Shown: positions 50,427 through 62,900 of the stretch, in pieces
Position numbering within the stretch: the first letter of the stretch is position 1
How the letters are laid out: every line of letters starts with the position of its first letter
Source of the DNA: Eumeta japonica
Taxonomy: Eukaryota > Arthropoda > Insecta > Lepidoptera > Psychidae
DNA: 64,000 nt
Assembly (NCBI GenBank): GCA_005406025.1
Contig: BGZK01001416.1
Span: forward strand, 62,001 to 126,000
Direction of reading: 5' to 3'
Position numbers and translations under genes: made by a program
The notes under the pieces: model-generated
Seen by the model: only the letters and a program-made list of their open reading frames with translations
What the model was told of the DNA's origin: nothing
Database searches by the model: none

Positions 50427-51036
50427 TAATTGTGCTTTCTTTCAAAATATAATACTAATTTTATAATATTTCTACTTGATATTTTCAAAATCCTGAATTA
50501 CAAAAATCCAATTTTTAATACAGATTGTTCATAAAAACTTGGCTAAAAACTAGTGCACAATAATTAAAAAGTTGATTATTAAAATTTTTTTGCAACTAAT
50601 CAGTAGATTGGGAATAAAAATAGAGTAGATTTAACGAAATAAATCTGGTCACGCTGAATCGTGTTGTTGGCATATTAAATTACTCTGTGCTTAATATTTT
50701 GTTTATGTGTCAAGTCAAGTATATCAACATTAAAAAAAAAAATAAAAATATTCATCTAGGTAGTACTAGGTACTTATTTAAATTCAGTAGGTCTATAAAG
50801 GGATTGAAATAGCTTTTACCTTTCAGACAGTCTAAGAAATTTAGAAATACGTTTGTTTTCTTGCCGAGATTCTCCAGTTTATCTGATACTTTCTCGATCC
50901 TATTTTATAGTACTATTAGGCACACTGCTTTTGAAACTAATTCCAAATAAATAATCAATGCGGTATTAATGTCAGGGGTTTGTGTTAATTAACTATTTCC
51001 AGCATATAATTAAATTTGTTTACTTCATAAATAAAA
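50427..51036. other. PPP2R3C upstream region
   Basis: Presumably holds the promoter and 5' UTR of PPP2R3C. No clear TATA box or initiator could be singled out. The 12 bases before the ATG are cataaataaaaa-like, a normal insect start context. Confidence 0.35.
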
Positions 51037-54000
51037 ATGTCTAGTGATAATAAAGATACAGACAAATCCATTGATGAAAGTCAAAAAATAAAAGAAGATA
51101 ATACTAAAATCAACGCCGAATTAAAAAATCGTTTGAGGAAGTACATAAAAAAATTAGACGGTGAGTTGGTTTTAAATCACATTTACCTATATTTGGGTAT
51201 GGATCGTGATATTGAATTTTAAGTGATAATATTAAATAAATATTAACGTACACTCAATTAGCAATATCAATTTTGCGAGATACGTTATAAATTGGTACTT
51301 GACTAATGTGATATATTTTTTAAGAATATATCTAAAGCCTTTATTCGCAATTTAATCTGTCTGAACTATAGAATTATGAATTGTAGCTTAGATTCCAAAC
51401 GGTAAAAACCTCATTAAAATCCATACAGTAGTTTTTGCTTTGTCCACCATGAAACAAGCAGACTGACAGATTATAAACTATTCTTTTGAGTTTAAACTCT
51501 TCTAAATAATTGGTACCAAATACTATTTCCAAAATTTCTAATGTCACATGGAAATCCATATTTGAATCTCAACTTAAAAGAAAGTGTATATTATTTTCTT
51601 AATTGTGTTCTCCAGATTCAAAGACCAGTTTAAGTAAAGAAGAATGTGAGAAAATTGAAAAAGAAACTTTTAAACAACTGTACCAACCTCGATTAGAAGG
51701 TGATGAAAATTCTTACAAGAAAATACCAAAATTTTATTTTAAGTTGCCACGGTCAGATGAGCAGCTTGCTCAGAAATTGAGGGAAGAGACAAGAGCTCAA
51801 TTTTTGCAAAAGAAAAGCAAGGAATTATTAGATAATGGCGAATTAAAATATTTATGGAGTCTATTAGAGAAAACTAATAACTATAATATGACAAATAATG
51901 ATGAAGTGATCATAGAATATGAAGATTATAGAAAAATTCGTGAGGAAGCTGGGGCTAAGTATAAGTAAATAGCACACTTATAATAGATGTTGTAAATAAT
52001 TGAACTTTAGTACAAAAAATAAATTTAATTGTCATATGGTTTATTTATATTACACATTTATTTTAGAAATCTCATGTGTACTTTTGTAGTATGTAGGATT
52101 ACTGGTTATTGGATGTATTCCGATGGAGGCTATACAGTAGAGCTAATAAATAATTAATTTGGCTATACAATGCCATATCCGAAAACTAACTTTTTTTGAG
52201 ATATCTTCAAAAAAAATATTTTTTTGGAACATTCCAGATTTGAATTTTCAAAAATTTATAAAAAAATTATTTGAGTATGTTTATAATTTCTCTTTTTTTT
52301 TTCTTCAGCAGACAATCTGATTCTTATTTAAAAACAACAAACCTAAAATATTTTAACGTTTTGATGCAGTACTTGAAAAAGATTTAAACCTGTTAAATGC
52401 TTTATCAAGTTCTGTAATAAAAATGTTAATTTATTGACAAAAAATTAATAATGACAAAATGTGCAGACCAATGCAAAAACATCTCCATCTATCTGGGCTA
52501 TCCAACAAGGTATAAATATTTAGTCGCACTTGCATAATTACTGGAAAATAAAACTAATAATTGGGACAGACAGGTGAGTTTCGAGAATGGGTTGTTCACG
52601 ATCTTTCTTCTTTATTTGTTTTGGAAACGATTGTTAATGTTCGTATTAAGTCATGCATGACTGGAATGTTTATGCTGTTGCCTAGGGAATAGAGTAGTAT
52701 GGATATCTTTGGTATCCATGTCACACCTGCACTTTAAGTCATTATAGTATCATAAACGTAAATGCATGTGTCGTACGCAGTACCTACTAAGGAGTTCAAT
52801 TTTTTTTAATTCTAAAATGGCACGAGAGCAGTCAAAATGAAGAGATCGTCTACAGCAAATATTTTCAAATGAAGAATATGCTGATATTTTTTATTTGTAT
52901 TATTATTTTAATGGTGATGCTGCGGCTGCTCACTGGGAATATGTTTGTCACTTTTCTAATCGTCCGCTATCTTATGCTAGCGTGTTTAGTGCAGTGTGTT
53001 GGTGAGTTCGAAAAACTGGCACTGTGCAACAATGACTAAGTGACTTTGGCAGACCCCGTGTTTGTCGTGCGGAGGAAGAAGAAACTCTTCACCATTTTGA
53101 AGAAGATCCGATGATATCAACAAACGCAGTTGCAAATCAACTCTGCATGTCACAGTCGAAAGTGTGGTTCACTGTAAGCACTGCAAGACTTTACCTATAC
53201 CATTATACACCAGTGCATGTATTAGAAGGAGACTCAGTCAGGAAGTTAGATTTCTGCAGATTTATTGGATGCAGATGATCTCATGTTTTTCAAAAAGATT
53301 ATGTGGACCGATAAATACAGATTTGATCAAGATGGTATTACCAATTACCATAATGTACATTTTAGGCTCAAAAAGAACACTGGAATCCCCAAAAAGAGAT
53401 TTATTGGGTCTCAGTGACGATTTTCCCTCAACATTTAAATGGAAATTATTGACAATAATTTTTTTGGGCCATATTTTATACCTGGCAATTTGAATGGCAA
53501 AATATATCAATCTTTTTTTTAGAAATGAAGTTTTTGCTTTAACAGAAAATATTCCTCTAGGAATAAGGTAGTTTATGTTTTATCAACACGATAGCTGTCC
53601 TGCGCTATTTCCTATAAACATAGACATTGGTTTGCAACAACAATTTTTCTTTACATTGAATAGGCAGAGAAGGGCTAATTCCATGGCTCACGAGGAGCCC
53701 AGATTTAATTCCAATATGTTATTACATCTGGAGACTGATGAATAGCTTCGTCTCTGGAGTTGACCTAATAACGTCCATAGAAGTGCTTCAAGAGCATATA
53801 ATTAATGCGACAGGAATTATTCAATGTACTTCGAGAGAGTTAAAAACCGAATTAAGATAGATCTATGCTATTCTTGCTCTATGCTCATACAGAGCAAGAA
53901 TTATAAATTAATAAATAAAGTTTATTTAGATATCTAAACTTTTTTATTTTGTGGAGTATCTGTCTACCTAGAAGTTCTACTCTAAACCTTATATACTTGA

Positions 54001-57000
54001 CTTTATTACAATTTTTTTTTTCCAGTCATTATGGGAGCGATACTAAACATTTAAACCATGTTGGATAGCTAAATAGATAGACCTGTTTTTGCATTGTTCT
54101 GCATGTTTTGTCATTATTAACTTTTTATGAATAAATTATTATTTATTTTAAAAAACTAGCTAAAACATGTAACAGGTTTAAATGTTTTTCAAGTACTACA
54201 TCAAAATATTAAAATGTTTTAGATGGTTTATTTTTCTTAAATGAGCATCAGATTGTTTGCTGAAGAAAAATAAAAAAGAACTTATACATATAATTATTTT
54301 TTTATAAATTTTATATTAAATTCTGGAATTAAAAAAGAAAATTTTTTTCAAATATCTCAAAAATTGTTAGTTTTTGGATAAGACATAGTGTAGTTAAATT
54401 AATTGCTTATTAGCTCTACTACTTGGGCTTCACTGGAATACATCCAATAATCAGTAATCCTGTATATGAAAAAATGCTCTGTCTTCAAAAGTTCTTTTTA
54501 TGCATATTCGAATTTGTTCAAATTTTCTTTTCACATTATTTTCTTTATATAACTAGACTATCCATAGTATTTCTAACAATTATAAAGTACCAAATATATT
54601 GTAAAAAATTGAACCACATTTTTATATAAGGGAATTTACACTTCCAGGCCTTACTTGACATGGGAGGTCTTTGCCCGCTTACAAGCAGCAGAAGGTGGCG
54701 TGGGTCGTATTAGAGCAGTGTCTCTATTTAATTATGTAATGAGAAGAGTTTGGTTACAGCAGACTAGAATTGGGCTATCCCTATATGATGTCACTGGACA
54801 AGGATACCTTAGAGAACATGTTAGTCTATGTTAACATATTTTTATTATTCACTATTGATAGAAAAGGTGTCTAGTGTTTTTAAAACTTTTTATAAGATTT
54901 TTAATTGTCATCAAAAAGAAAAAGATTCTCTATTCAACACATATGTTTGTTTATCTGTGTTTACATATTTCTCAGAAATGACTGATACTTTAGACTGTGT
55001 ATTCTATTAAGATAGATCCCTAGGAAGTTCCATATATTTTTTTTGACACAGAACAAATTGAAATAATAGGAAAGAGCCATGTTTAGAAAAATAGGTTTAG
55101 TGGTTTGTGGTTAAATACCTTATATTACCAGACATTTACTCACATTTTCCTAGTTTTGGTGAATTAGGGAGAAAACCCAAAACTTAAGGTTTCTGAAACC
55201 AACCAACCTAATTGATGTCCTGAAGAAACTGTGAGTCCAACAAAATATGTAGAGTACCAGCACCACCAGAAAATTTGAGATCGAAACAGGTTTTATACTG
55301 TGTATCCATATTAAAATAAAGGAAAACCTGGCCAGTTACATCAGCAATTGTCATAGCCATAAGTAAAAGCTAGATGAATTTATACATTTTTATTACCTAA
55401 TCACTGAAAAATATTAATGAATTAAAAAAAAATGAAAACCTATTAGTTAAAATTGTTGTTTATGGATATCGGTACCATCTAAATGAAGGCAAACAAAAAA
55501 TATTACAAATTAAAAGAGATGAATGTAGAAATTAATAAGAGACAATCAACTTAATACCTGATTTCATAAGTATGAACATGAAACTTCAAGTATTTAGGCA
55601 AAAGAATATCAACGACAATTTTAAAAGTAAATAATTGTTTTAATTAATAGGTTAAGTTGGTTTTCATTTTTTATTAATAAAATAGATGTAGATTAATACC
55701 TTATTAGTACTATTTAGTATCTTTCATCCTAAAATTCGTACTTGATTATTTTAAGAGATATCTAGGAATGAAAAAGCCTTATCATTGACATCAAAATGGT
55801 GGGATATTTTACTTTTGGTGCTTAAAATTACATTAAAAATTATTCGATATCTAATACCTGAACATGTATGAAACCCTTATATTCAAGTCAAACCGATATT
55901 AAAACAAATAAGATTTTTATAAGGTCTCTTGGTCTATCTTATCGTTCATTCGCCTATATATTTATACAAGTAGTGTCTGGTTACCTTAATTATATTTTTT
56001 TGTTAAGTACTAAATTGCTGTTTATTAACATTTGTAATATTTTAGGTATTTCGCATTAGTTTCGTGAATTGCACAAGAGTGAGATTGGGTGTACACTTTA
56101 TATAGACGAATACTAATAAAGTACTAAGTCTGTAGCTTAATCATAACCCAGATGTTGTACTTGTACCGCCATTCTGACAGACATAAAATAAGTGATGAAT
56201 TTAATAAAATTTTAATAATTCCTGTTAAAAATCAAACATATTTAATTTCATATTTGCAGGATCTAGAAAGCTACATTGGAGAACTAGTTCCTTCACTCGC
56301 AGCTTTGGATGGCCTGGATTCATCATTTAGCTCATTCTATGTCTGCACTGCAGCAAGGAAATTCTTATTCTTTCTAGACCCATTAAGAGTGGGCAGAGTT
56401 CGAATCAGAGATGTACTCTCATGTTCTTTTCTCGATGATCTTTTAGAGGTATGTATCTCTTAAGTTGATAAAAATCCTATATATTATTTTAGTTTATTAT
56501 TATTTATTAAATTAAATGAATGCCCTATAGCTACGGGAAGAAGACCTCCCGATGGAGCTACAAGAGCAGAACTGGTTTTCAGCGCCATCAGCGTTGCGCG
56601 TATATGGCCAATATCTCAACTTGGATAGAGACCATAATGGCATGCTCAGTATCGATGAACTGGCTGGGTGATTATTATTATTTTGCTGATAAACAATATG
56701 TAGATGTCAAACTAAAATATTTGCTCTGCTCTGCGTAAAGTACATTAAGCTTGCCTCGGTTGTGTGATTACCTTTTAGTCCAATACAATATATCATTTGC
56801 CAATAAATACTATTGCTTCTTTGGAATTCAATCATCAATTTTGAAGAATTTTTATTTCAGATATGGTTCTGGAACTTTGACTAGAGCTTTCCTGCAGAGA
56901 GTTTTTCAACAGTGCCTGACTTATGATGGAGAAATGGATTATAAAACATATCTTGACTTCGTACTTGCGCTCGAAAACAGAAAAGAACCAGCAGCGATAG

Positions 57001-57387
57001 CATATCTATTCAGAGTGTTGGATATAAACAGCCAAGGGTATTTGGATGCCTTCACTTTGAATTATTTCTTTAAGGTGATTTTACAATACATCATTATTGT
57101 ATCTATATCTGAGAGGATTGCATTTTCAAATGTTTTGTGATTTGCAGGCTATTCAAGAACAAATGGTAACCCACGGCGCTGAACCTGTTAATTTTGAAGA
57201 TGTAAAAGATGAGATATTCGACATGGTCCGACCAGAAGACCCTTCTAAGATAACGCTACAAGATCTGATAAGGAGCGGGCACGGACACACTGCCATTTCA
57301 ATACTTCTTGAACTACATGGATTTTGGGCGTATGAGAACAGAGAAGCTCTGGCAGCTGCGGGGGACTCTCCTCAGAAGAATGGATGA
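51037..57387 (+). CDS. PPP2R3C: PP2A regulatory subunit B'' gamma, complete coding region in seven exons
   Basis: Regulatory B''-type subunit of protein phosphatase 2A (also called G5PR); family knowledge says it targets and modulates PP2A in a calcium-binding-domain-dependent way. Coding exons I resolve: 51037-51160, 51616-51964, 54648-54819, 56260-56448, 56531-56667, 56861-57074, 57148-57387. All introns are GT-AG and all phases join, giving 474 residues; the human protein is about 453. Conserved blocks follow the vertebrate order: KLREETRAQFLQKKSKELL in exon 2, QQTRIGLSLYDVTGQGYLRE in exon 3, FYVCTAARKFLFFLDPLR in exon 4, a canonical EF-hand loop DRDHNGMLSIDE at residues 310-321, and YDGEMDYKTYLDFVLALENR in exon 6. 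Two further EF-like loops (residues 205-216 and 378-389) lack key acidic ligands. The start was chosen because it has an AAAATG context and splices in frame by a perfect GTGAGT donor; the first 45 residues are poorly conserved. A possible polyadenylation signal AATAAA lies at 57704-57709. Confidence 0.95.
52096..52560 (+). repeat. Left terminal inverted repeat of the intronic transposon
   Basis: Matches the reverse complement of 54011-54460 along nearly its whole length with scattered substitutions and small indels. It begins ggattactgg and ends near actggaaaa. A length near 450 bp is much longer than the 20-30 bp typical of mariner elements. Confidence 0.8.
52817..53860 (+). pseudogene. Transposase pseudogene, DUF4817/IS630-Tc1-like
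   Basis: Conceptual reading needs several frameshifts and passes many stops; the first stop is eight codons after the ATG. Recognisable pieces in family order: an N-terminal helix-turn-helix region (FSNEEYADIFYLYY and GDAAAAHWEYVCHFSNRP), GRPR, EEDPMISTNAVANQLCMSQS then KVW, the first catalytic region (KKIMWTDKYRFDQDGITNYH, where the family usually has TDE), and FYQHDSCPALF around the second catalytic aspartate. These match the transposase type annotated in many insects as DUF4817 plus a DDE superfamily endonuclease. It cannot encode an active enzyme. The superfamily assignment is from memory of the motif set, not from a search. Confidence 0.75.
54011..54460 (-). repeat. Right terminal inverted repeat of the intronic transposon
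   Basis: Reverse-complement partner of 52096-52560. The outermost shared motif on this side reads cagtaatcc. The inner end is marked by ttttccagtc, mirroring gactggaaaa-type sequence in the left arm. Confidence 0.8.
54820..56259. other. PPP2R3C intron 3
   Basis: 1.44-kb AT-rich intron, donor GTTAGT at 54820, acceptor tatttgcag. No repeat or nested gene recognised. Confidence 0.6.
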
Positions 57388-57703
57388 CAGGACATTGACA
57401 GGATAGGAAGGTTAGGAAGTGAAGAAGCTGACACAGATGAAGATAAAAGCAACACTTAGAAAGTGTGTATCAATCTTTATACAGTATGAATATGACTGAT
57501 GAATCTTAACATAAATAGATGCAATCTCCTGTTCTTTGACCAATTTCATCATAGAAATTATAGTCATTAATTTATGGTTTTCTTTACAAAATTTTTCTTA
57601 TAATCGTGTTTTTATTTATAACTTTATGTGATACAAGTTTTTTATTTAATAGAGTATAGACAAAATTTTACGTGATCGAGCCATGCTGTAGTTGTAGCAC
57701 GAA

Positions 57704-57709
57704 AATAAA
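57704..57709 (+). terminator. Candidate polyadenylation signal of PPP2R3C
   Basis: First AATAAA hexamer I see downstream of the stop at 57387, implying a 3' UTR of about 0.33 kb that ends before the putative promoter of the next transcription unit. Confidence 0.45.
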
Positions 57710-57759
57710 CCAACTCAACCCATAAGGTACCCAAATCTTATTATAGAATACAGACGTGA

Positions 57760-57885
57760 AGTAGCATTGCGCCTGCTGTTGCATTTCGTCCAGTAACTGA
57801 GAGTTCGCACTTGTCATACCTAAATGAATATGCGCGCGCGTACTTTCGATAATATTGTTTTGCTCCTACTTGATTTTGCATTCAA
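57760..57885 (+). promoter_or_regulatory. Candidate promoter/5' UTR upstream of the ATG at 57886
   Basis: A locally GC- and CpG-richer stretch (tgcgcctgctg, atgcgcgcgcg) in an AT-rich setting, immediately after the PPP2R3C polyadenylation signal. TCCAGTAACTGAGAG is compatible with an arthropod initiator. No TATA box is seen at the expected spacing. This is inference only. Confidence 0.25.
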
Positions 57886-58262
57886 ATGGACGTTGGAGGA
57901 GCGGCGCCTCCTGGCACAAGCATTTTTAATACTTTAAAGGAGTATGCCTACAATGTAAGCTGTAACCTAGGTTAAGTTATTGGAAATAATTTTTTTTATT
58001 TATTATTAACTAGAACCCATAATACTTCAATAAGTTGATTAAACAATTTCCGTGGATTCCGAAAACGGCTTTCTAGAAATTCCAATCTCATGCTTATGAA
58101 GTATCTATTGTGAGAATACACAAAAGGAATATGGTTTGAATGAGTACTTACTTACAGATCATTTGCTTTCAAGGGATTGCAGGAAAAAATTTGCAGGGCG
58201 ATTTCAAATGGATACATAAACACAATATAAATCAATTATATGTTCACTTAAAGATGAGATGA
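57886..58262 (+). CDS. Possible small two-exon gene, unrecognised
   Basis: An ATG at 57886 in a good context (TTCAAATGG) opens 23 codons (MDVGGAAPPGTSIFNTLKEY then AYN) ending exactly at a GTAAGC donor at 57955. A GC-rich, CpG-containing stretch with TCCAGTAACTGAGAG, which could be an initiator region, lies about 90 bases upstream. One in-phase acceptor is at 58156-58157; it would add 34 codons starting IICFQGIAGKNLQGDFKWIH, with a stop at 58260-58262, for a 57-residue product. I do not recognise the protein. Exon 1 looks better than exon 2: its codon composition and donor are convincing, while the second exon is AT-rich and its acceptor has a weak pyrimidine tract. The true next exon could be elsewhere. 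It lies between PPP2R3C and the convergent OPLAH. Confidence 0.3.
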
Positions 58263-59972
58263 GTCGAAAACATTGTAAATTAATAGTAAGTTACAAACAA
58301 CTTTTTCATATAATTTCTTGCTAAATTACTAAGGTCTAAGCTCTAGTTAAGTGTCAAGGCCGAAGAATCAACATTTGTTTTCTAAATTATAATCCATGTT
58401 CAGTCTTTAACAACATAGTGTTATTTACCACAGATTTTCTGTTGTGAACTTTCAATAATTCAATAATATAATTCTCAACTTATTTATTTGCAAATCTCAG
58501 GCTTACCATAACATATTCGCTTTATCTGTATGTGGATATAGATTTTGTATTTGTAACAAAGTATTCAAATTTGAAAATTATGATATTGTAAAACATTGTG
58601 TTTGTCTAATAAACTGCAAAATATATATACAGTAAGTTCCCTTATCTTTGAACATTTTGCTTATGGTACCCTTATTCAAATAAACCAATCAATCTTCTGG
58701 AAAAATTACAGAATACAATCTATGAATTTCTTAAATATTGTCTATATTCCAAAAACTATTACAAAACTTAATATGTTTATAAACTTTATAAGTTAATATT
58801 TAACCAACCATAGATAAGACCCCAACTTGCTGTTATATGATTCTATAATTGATTATATGACTTACCAATATTCTTAAAGTTTGTGTACTGTTATATATAA
58901 AAATGTTTGAATCTATCTGAAAATGAGAGAACTCTGCTTTATATTGGTCATATGAATGGAATGGTCATCAAGAATTAGACAATTTATATCAACCCAACCT
59001 AGTTTTTTAACATTTCTATAATGTGTGTTTTTAAGTTAAAGCAGCTTGTTCAAAATTGTTAAATTGCAAATGTTTACATATCAGATCCCTTAACAATGTG
59101 CAGTCTCGTAGCTGTGAATTTGAATTAAGTGAACGATGTGTAAAATTTAACATACACATGTAAAAAAAAACTGCAAATATAATAGTGTTACATTTTCAGT
59201 TTTTTTTAAGCGCATCAGGAATGTTTGACTCAATTCTTATAATTATAAACAATGAAAAGTTTGGCTGCTAAAAAAAACAAATTTAATAGCACACCCAGTT
59301 TATATTGATTGTAAAAGATACACAAAGGCAATGCACATTTAGTTTGTATCAATTTATCTAAATAAATACAATGGCTTCTATTGAATTTCAAGCAGATAAA
59401 ATTAAAAAACATTCAGTAATAAATAAAAGTATATTTGTAAAGCTTCATTCTCTGTAAATTTGATCTGTCGATACTGGCGCTTTTATCTCAAGATATAATT
59501 TAAATTTTGAGAAAAAAAAACCATTTAAATGTTTACACATTAGTTAAACTATACAATCAACAGTGTATTTTTTAATAACATCTTAGAGTATATATTTCAT
59601 TCATAAAATAGGACACATTCTCTATTCTATACTACTATTTGACAAAACTTAAAACAAAATATAGAATGTTATTAATCCTCAATGATCTCAAACATGCACA
59701 TGATTATTCAGAGCTGAGACAATTTACACATGTAAATTGTATAGAGGCAAAACATTTATGCAATTTACTTAACAACTATACAACTGTGCATGTAGTTAAT
59801 ATTGTTAAACCTACCTATGCTTAAATAGTTAAGTTATAAATTGATCCAATATACAATCCCGTGTAGGCATATTTATAAACAAATACATTAAAAATACAAA
59901 ATTTGAGCTCTATGACAATTAATTTACAGCATCAGTTACTGACAGTATTTGCCGTTAGTATGAGCTGTGATC
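58263..59972. other. Intergenic between the small plus-strand candidate and OPLAH
   Basis: AT-rich, presumably 3' UTR sequence of one or both flanking units. ORFs here are short and featureless. Confidence 0.4.
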
Positions 59973-62900
59973 TCAAACAGACTCCTGCGCCATTCTGTAT
60001 TCGTAGACGCTGCCTCTTTCGAGATAAGCACTGTACTGCCCATTTCCGGCCTCATCTGATGTACGTACGTCTGACGGGGAGCCATAACCACCGCCGCCCG
60101 GTGAATTCATTATATATTTGTCCTAAAAAAAACGAAAGTTTAATTTTTTTCTCACTAAAATCAGTGACTATTTTTCAGTAATTTGTAAGAGCCACGAGCG
60201 AATGATACTCGTGCTAACTATGCTCGCAAACTAAAAATAAAGATACAAAATAATTCCTTATAAAAAATAATATCCGAGGATAGTGTTCTGAGAACATTGA
60301 GATTATCCTCGGATATTGAGAAGGGGCTAGGTAGCCCCTTCTGCGCCCCATATTCACCGCTGTCGGTGCTTTTGATGTGTGTTTACATCTTTTTTTAAAG
60401 GATCTATTTTTTTTGGAGGGAAATTTTTGAAAAACAATCTTGTTTATGTCGGACGTGACACGTTTACGACTTATTTGTTATTATTAGTTTTAGTGAAAAA
60501 CATAATAGTAAAAAACTTTGATTTATTTTAACTATTGCAAATGCGAAATCTCCTTTCAGGCCATATTGGTGAACTTCAAATATAACAAAATGTAAGGCAA
60601 ATTTAAGCAATACGTCTTTGTCAAGTTGTACAACAACTTTTCCATAACAAATCGTAAAATTTGGTTTTTTCTTTAATTTATCACAGAGTACGTATTACTG
60701 CCAACCGCGAATCTTGTTTTATGCATTTTTAGATCACGTGATTTAAAGGCCTCTTAAGCTTACAAAGATTCATAGGTTTGTATCCAGGTTCCCATCCACG
60801 ACCTTTCTTGAGTCAGTCACCAGATAAAGAGACACCCTATCACCGAGCCGCTGATTATAAAGGCAAAAACATTATTCTACAATAAACCATACCCCCGGAT
60901 AAGCAGTGATAGTGGTTTTGCCACCGAGATTGATCAAGCGGCCGTCGGCGCGTTGCAACAAATTCAAGCCTCGCGCTCCTGCTTCTCCGCCTGGAATGGA
61001 ATCAACATTAAGGCTAGAATATTTATACAAAGAGAAAAGTTATACATTCTAGATATTGTGTCACAAAACTAATGCACGGTTTTAGGCACGGCACATCCAC
61101 ATCTAAATTTGACAAATTTTAGTAGCATTCTGTTTTGCATTGCAAGAATAAAATTTTTAAGTTAAGTATGTAAAGTTATATAGCAAGGGCTATTATAACG
61201 TGTCTGAATATCTTAATTAAAAAGAAAACCCAAAGGATTGAACTGCTCGGCTAACAGGTCACTTCATATTATTTTTATATGTTGACTAAATCATTAACAA
61301 CTCAATACTTTTATTGATGAGTAAAAAGAGCAACCCTTGAGTTTCTTACCGGTGAATCAACATTTGGAATGGATGGTAATGTCGAAAACAATTTATTAAT
61401 GACTTATTTCAAGTGTAATTTCATTACCCACGAAATAAAGCTATTTTTTATTTGGTTTCATTTGAAAGTTCATGCAACAAGATATGACGACCGGCTGGTA
61501 TGTTTCTATTTAAGGTAACTCACGTTCCTCGCCGCTCATGCTTGTAGGCCAATGTACAATACAACGCACAAATCTCTGCCACTCTGAATTGCTTGCGAAT
61601 AAAGCAAAGGTTCAGTGCTCCCCTACCCTCCCTCTTTCTTTCCCGCGCTTGTATTTTACGTCATTGCGACGCTTTCGTGACTAACTACACAGAGGCAGAG
61701 TTCTGTGCGTTGTGCTGCACTCGGCTTAAATAATCCTTTATCATAAAATAATGATACTACCTTACGCTTAACATTAGAACAATGCCAGCCTCAAAGCTGA
61801 TGTTTGAGTTAAAAACCAAAATGTTGCAACTCTTAATATCATTAAAGTAAATTTTAAAGGTTTACGCAATGACGTAAAATGTTGAATGGAAAATCGCATT
61901 GATTTTATTTCATGCTGATACTTTAATCATAACCAGGATTACAAGAAATCTAAAAGAGTGTTACTTCTCACCCTTTAGCTTACGCGAAAGAGGTTTACTA
62001 AACATATGATCTCATATGCATTAAAGAGAAGGACGCTCACCGTTCATGCCATAAGGTTGGAAGACTCTACGTTCCGTCAGTACAGACACTTTGACGGTTC
62101 TTCTGAACACCAACTCCCGCGTCACACCATCGCCACCGACTCTATAACCTGATAAATTAAATCATCAATCAATTCATATGACTATTAAAACAATTTACGA
62201 CTTTACTTCCAATATAAAAAAATATTAATAGCTAACATTATAAATAAATTAATCCTGACTCCCTGATTGATTCGCCGAAGCAGAGCCGAAGTTAAAAAGA
62301 AGAAATTTAAAGGACATATCTTTTATAACACAGGCAAATAATAAATGATTTTTGTGAATTCAACCACTAAGGTTGCAAAATAGAAGATAAAGTTTGTATT
62401 TGGTCTATATTCATTACGAATAGAAAAGAAGTACATATTTCATTGTTTTTGATTATAAAAGGGTACAAAAATTTAGAAAACCCCCAATGCAAAAAAAAAG
62501 AACATTTAAACAGTCAAAAATAATACTTTACGTTATCAAATTCGATTGAGTAACACCTATAAGTGTCTATATGTATTAATTACAGAAATTGATTGATGGT
62601 ATGATAAGGTTCAAATCGGAACGAATTTTTGTGATGACCTGCGATCCGAACTACGAGTACTGATTTATATTAATAGTTGTGACCTGAGTCTATACTTGAA
62701 GTGGTTTATATTAATTACATATATGCTCTACTTTGACCGCCTGCCGATTACCGAAGCCCACGCTGTAGCGGGGTCATCTGGTGCATACATTTTTGCGCTT
62801 AGAGAGTGTTGCCACAATTTATTGCTAGTAAGCTTGAGATGGTTTTTTGGCCAATTTCGGTTTTTATCTGCCTTTCTGTTACAATTTCCTTTTGTTACAT

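Larger units (their letters stand above)
52096..54460 (+). mobile_element. Degraded long-TIR DNA transposon filling intron 2 of PPP2R3C
   Basis: The left end (starting GGATTACTG at 52096) and right end (ending CAGTAATCC at 54460) are inverted copies of each other over about 450 bp: roughly 52096-52560 against 54011-54460. I aligned them by eye through several blocks, including atccgaaaactaac against gttagtttttggat and the inner 'taataatgacaaaa' block. The interior carries a broken transposase (52817-53860). A target-site duplication is not clear: TA precedes the left end, but TG then TA follows the right end, so the exact boundary may be a few bases off. The element makes up about 2.37 kb of a 2.68-kb intron. 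It lies in the same direction as the host gene and interrupts no exon. Confidence 0.85.

Noticed and set aside
53164..53510. 109-codon plus ORF and 82-codon minus ORF inside PPP2R3C intron 2
   Set aside because: The plus ORF is one frame of the broken transposase with mixed frames; the minus one is its shadow. Neither is a host exon.
54820..55010. Extension of PPP2R3C exon 3 past 54819
   Set aside because: The frame continues only briefly into AT-rich sequence; the GTTAGT donor at 54820 joins exon 4 in phase and restores the conserved protein.
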